Positions 61,540 through 64,000 of a stretch of 64,000 nucleotides of DNA are shown here, in pieces. The notes under the pieces were generated by a model that was given only the letters and a program-made list of their open reading frames with translations, did no database searches and was not told the DNA's origin. Where the stretch lies: positions 2,430,669 to 2,494,668 of the forward strand of contig NC_017770.1 of NCBI RefSeq assembly GCF_000242635.2, read 5' to 3'. The first letter of the stretch is position 1, and every line of letters starts with the position of its first letter. The position numbers and the translations under genes are program-made. This DNA is from Solitalea canadensis DSM 3403. Lineage in GTDB: Bacteria > Bacteroidota > Bacteroidia > Sphingobacteriales > Sphingobacteriaceae.

Positions 61540-62190
61540 CTATTTTGTTCTGGATTTTCTTACAATTTCTATTAACTGTTTAAATACCTGAAATGCCTTT
61601 TCATAGCTAAGATGGGCTAAAACATTCTTAGAAAACAAGTGAGAGCCTATACCCACACAATCAACACCTGCATCAAACCAAGCTTTCAAATTAGTTTCTT
61701 CAAGTGTTACTCCACCAGTTGGCATTAATTTAAGACTTGAAAAAGGAGCTTTGATTGCTTTTACATAATCAGGTCCACCAATTTTATCGGCAGGAAAAAG
61801 TTTAACGATTTCAGCTCCTAATTTATTGGCGTACAACACTTCATTAAGCGTGGCAGCTCCAGGAATCCAATAAATATGATTATCAATACAATATTTCCCT
61901 GTTTCAGCATCAATGTGCGGAGAAATGATACAATCGGCACCTGCTTTATGAAAAAATTGAGCATCAGCAACATTTAAAACCGATCCTACTGCTAATTTTA
62001 TGTTCAGGTTATTTTTTACTTTAAAATCCACCATTTGGGTGAAAACATCCTTTGCATCTGCTGAGCGTGCTGCAAATTCAATAATTCGAATTCCCGCATC
62101 TTCAGCCGACCTCAAAATTATTTCAGCAGTCTTGATATCAATCTGAGTAACTAAAGGAAGTACACCTTGCGTATATAAAATTTGGTACAT
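61540..62190 (-). CDS. KDPG/KHG aldolase
   Basis: 216 residues, (beta/alpha)8 aldolase trimer. Seen: GVLPLVTQ, the Glu in IRIIEFAARS, the Schiff-base Lys in EIVKLFPADKIGG (about residue 129) and LMPTGGVTLEE. Cleaves 2-keto-3-deoxy-6-phosphogluconate to pyruvate and glyceraldehyde 3-phosphate (also 4-hydroxy-2-oxoglutarate). Two bases from the lyase gene. Confidence 0.9.
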   Translation of the reverse strand: MYQILYTQGVLPLVTQIDIKTAEIILRSAEDAGIRIIEFAARSADAKDVFTQMVDFKVKNNLNIKLAVGSVLNVADAQFFHKAGADCIISPHIDAETGKYCIDNHIYWIPGAATLNEVLYANKLGAEIVKLFPADKIGGPDYVKAIKAPFSSLKLMPTGGVTLEETNLKAWFDAGVDCVGIGSHLFSKNVLAHLSYEKAFQVFKQLIEIVRKSRTK

Positions 62191-62208
62191 GAGATTATTA
62201 AAAACTAT

Positions 62209-63240
62209 TTATCGGCTAATTCTATTACTTGTACCATTTATCAGGAAATGATTTACTTCATCAACCGAAGTGATAGAAAAGTCGCCTGGTATACTCTGCT
62301 TAATAACTCCACAAGCGGTGGCCCATTCAATGCTTTCCTGTGCAGCAAACTGATTCATCAAGCCATACAATAATCCGGCTGTAAATGCATCACCAGACCC
62401 AATTTGATCGGTTACCAAATGAATTTGATGTTGCTTCGATTCATAAAAATTATCCTCATGCATTAACATGGCCGAATAAATATGTGATTGTCCTTCCGAC
62501 TTTCTGAAACTCATTGCAAGCGTTTTCAAATAAGGCATCTTTAATTTCAATAAGCCATATGCTTTCTGAAATCGATCTGTATCCGGCGTATCTTTATCGG
62601 TTTTGATACCGAAATAGATCTCGACAGCATCCAGATCTGCCACAGTTATCGTACTATACTCAAGCAGTGGCGGCATTATTTCTGCCGGCGTTTTACCGTA
62701 TCGCCATATTTTAGACCGATAGTTAAAATCCGAAGAAATGATCAATCCTTTATGATGTGCCGCTAAGATGGCCTCTTTACATGCCAGACTAGCCTCATAA
62801 GAAATTCCTGGACTGGTACCCGACCAGTGAAAATGAGTTGCTCCTTCTAATGCTTTACCCCAATTAATTTGGTTTAGGCCAATGGTTGAAAATGCTGTGT
62901 TATCACGATCATAAATAACCTGCGATTGTCTTATTTGATTGCCCTGTTCAATAAAATAAAGGCCGATACGATGTCCTCCAAACACACAATTGGTGGTATC
63001 AATCTTGTATTTATGAAGTTCATTTAGTGCAAGCTGAGCTAAATCATTTTCGGGCAACCGGGTAACATAAGCTGTTTTTATACCTAATTGAGAAAGTAAT
63101 ACACAAACATTTGCCTCGGCAGCTCCTACATTAACACGTAACTCATTAGCCTGTGTAAATCTGAATCCGTTGAGCGTGCCCATGCGTAATAATAGATCGC
63201 CAAAAGCAACAAGTTTTGTTTGTGTGTGGATATTATTCAT
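62209..63240 (-). CDS. PfkB-family sugar kinase, 2-keto-3-deoxygluconate kinase-like
   Basis: 343 residues. Ribokinase fold: N-terminal AFGDLLLRMGTLNGFRFTQ, GAAEANVCVLLSQLG, substrate region WSGTSPGISYEA, and the catalytic DQIGSGDAFTAGLLYGL (Asp about residue 282). Phosphorylates KDG to KDPG for the aldolase downstream. Kinase and aldolase together define the semi-phosphorylating end of the pathway. Confidence 0.85.
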   Translation of the reverse strand: MNNIHTQTKLVAFGDLLLRMGTLNGFRFTQANELRVNVGAAEANVCVLLSQLGIKTAYVTRLPENDLAQLALNELHKYKIDTTNCVFGGHRIGLYFIEQGNQIRQSQVIYDRDNTAFSTIGLNQINWGKALEGATHFHWSGTSPGISYEASLACKEAILAAHHKGLIISSDFNYRSKIWRYGKTPAEIMPPLLEYSTITVADLDAVEIYFGIKTDKDTPDTDRFQKAYGLLKLKMPYLKTLAMSFRKSEGQSHIYSAMLMHEDNFYESKQHQIHLVTDQIGSGDAFTAGLLYGLMNQFAAQESIEWATACGVIKQSIPGDFSITSVDEVNHFLINGTSNRISR

Positions 63241-63291
63241 GGATAATTAATTAATATAAACGCATTGTGATCTGACAAACAGCATAATTAG

Positions 63292-63759
63292 TCAGTATAA
63301 TTCAAAAATCGCTTCAACTTCAACCGGAATATTATCTGGCAACGACCCCATGCCAACTGCACTTCTAACACCTATTCCGTTTTCCTGACCCCATACATCT
63401 GCAAACAACTCACTGCAGCCATTGATTACATATGGATGTCTTAAAAAATCGGGAGTACAATTTACCATTCCTAATACTTTTACCACTCGCTTAACTGCAT
63501 TTAAACTTCCAATGTTGGTAACAATGGTTGAAAGCATAGTTAACCCAACCTGACGAGCAGCCAATTTACCTTCTTCCATATCCATATCATCACCAATTCG
63601 ACCAATAATCAATGATTTATCATCTCTCACCGGACCATGACCTGATAAGTATAAATATTTGCCATCAATCAAATAAGGTCTATAAATACCCAATGGTTGA
63701 GGAGCGGGAGGTAATGATAAGCCAAGCGTTTCAAATTTTTCTTGAGGAAGTAAATTCAT
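63292..63759 (-). CDS. RidA-family protein
   Basis: 155 residues from ATG 63759 (MNLLPQEKFETLGLSLPPAP); the longer reading lies over the permease 3' end. RidA/YjgF fold: YLSGHGPVRDD, GKLAARQVGLTMLSTI, VVKVLGMVNCTPDF, GQENGIGVRSAVGMGSLPDNIPVEVEAIFEL with the conserved Arg. Hydrolyses reactive enamine/imine products released by PLP dehydratases, which fits the fold-III lyase two genes downstream. Confidence 0.88.
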   Translation of the reverse strand: MNLLPQEKFETLGLSLPPAPQPLGIYRPYLIDGKYLYLSGHGPVRDDKSLIIGRIGDDMDMEEGKLAARQVGLTMLSTIVTNIGSLNAVKRVVKVLGMVNCTPDFLRHPYVINGCSELFADVWGQENGIGVRSAVGMGSLPDNIPVEVEAIFELY

Positions 63760-63767
63760 ATAATAAC

Positions 63768-64000
63768 CTAGTGAATAATAAAATTTAACACAAACACAAA
63801 TACAATTCCGATAACAGATACTAATGATTCCATCACCGTCCACGATTTAAACGTATCTTTAATACTGATATTAAAATACTCTTTAAACATCCAAAAGCCC
63901 GGATCATTAACATGCGAGCACATTAAGCTTCCGGCTCCAACAGCGAGTACTAACAAATTAGGATCCAGTCCATGAACCTGGAGTAAAGGCAATAAAACAC
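63768..64000 (-). CDS. GntP-family permease (partial, N-terminus outside window)
   Basis: The C-terminal ~77 residues are visible; the frame is open at the right edge. Typical GntP/DsdX ending: GAGSLMCSHVNDPGFWMFKEYFNISIKDTFKSWTVMES, then a final hydrophobic helix. The family takes up gluconate, D-serine or related acids by proton symport. First visible gene of the catabolic operon; nine bases before RidA start. Confidence 0.85.
   Translation of the reverse strand, partial: VLLPLLQVHGLDPNLLVLAVGAGSLMCSHVNDPGFWMFKEYFNISIKDTFKSWTVMESLVSVIGIVFVFVLNFIIH

Noticed and set aside
1-64000. tRNA, rRNA and transposase genes
   Set aside because: Looked for cloverleaf T-loop words and for DDE or HUH transposase motifs on both strands; none convincing was found.

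Overview
The window looks like a chromosomal segment of an AT-rich member of the Bacteroidota, probably Sphingobacteriales (Pedobacter/Solitalea-like). This rests on: many TAnnTTTG promoter boxes just upstream of starts; a type IX secretion sorting tail on one secreted protein; PorV/PorQ-like and SusD-free outer-membrane barrel genes; many SPII lipoproteins; the Bacteroidota forms of arginine decarboxylase and arginine deiminase; and LPS genes for KDO (kdsB) and heptose (PfkB heptose kinase). I saw no rRNA, tRNA, CRISPR array, prophage or transposase. The genus is an inference.

Layout. 1-9.3 kb: partial MscS channel, DUF1684 lipoprotein-like protein, argS, then three arginine/citrulline genes (arginine deiminase family, CtlX, SpeA). 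9.4-20.3 kb: small lipoprotein, RluA synthase, PhoR/PhoB-like two-component pair, TlpA thioredoxin, gatB, a histidine kinase split by a -1 frameshift at a dnaX-type slippery heptamer, dgkA, META lipoprotein, alaS. 20.5-31.1 kb: bioA, a possible di-iron protein, DUF1801, then a long minus-strand run (M23 peptidase, MerR; PorV-like barrel, helix-hairpin-helix plus beta-barrel protein, DUF559 nuclease, comEC, enoyl-CoA hydratase). 31.7-49.9 kb: dacB, NUDIX, CDF transporter, aspartate aminotransferase, heptose kinase, ABC permease, queA, ispD, DUF2795, corrinoid adenosyltransferase, ABC ATPase, gatC, acyltransferase, trpS, dNK, pentapeptide protein, GH18 enzyme, AraC regulator, SDR, kdsB. 50-55.1 kb: thioesterase, CWC and PAS genes behind a cobalamin riboswitch, pyrG, yidC. 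55.2-64 kb: two tandemly duplicated lipoprotein genes, a T9SS-secreted protein, a DeoR regulator, and a catabolic operon (dipeptidase, fold-III PLP lyase, KDPG aldolase, sugar kinase, RidA, GntP permease) that fits D-glucosaminate or D-amino-acid use.

Most noteworthy. (1) A two-copy leader RNA with an H-type pseudoknot fold, a compensatory base pair change and near-identical loops sits upstream of the aspartate aminotransferase and of an ABC ATPase; I do not recognise it as a named class. (2) A clear cobalamin riboswitch faces a PAS-CWC-thioesterase operon with no B12 gene in it. (3) The histidine kinase needs a -1 shift exactly at A AAA AAG. (4) A DUF559 nuclease gene abuts a 141-bp element with perfect 31-bp inverted termini; a related element supplies the C-terminus and stop of the arginine deiminase gene. 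(5) At least seven families of palindromic intergenic repeats occur, one of which fills the gap of three separate convergent gene pairs.
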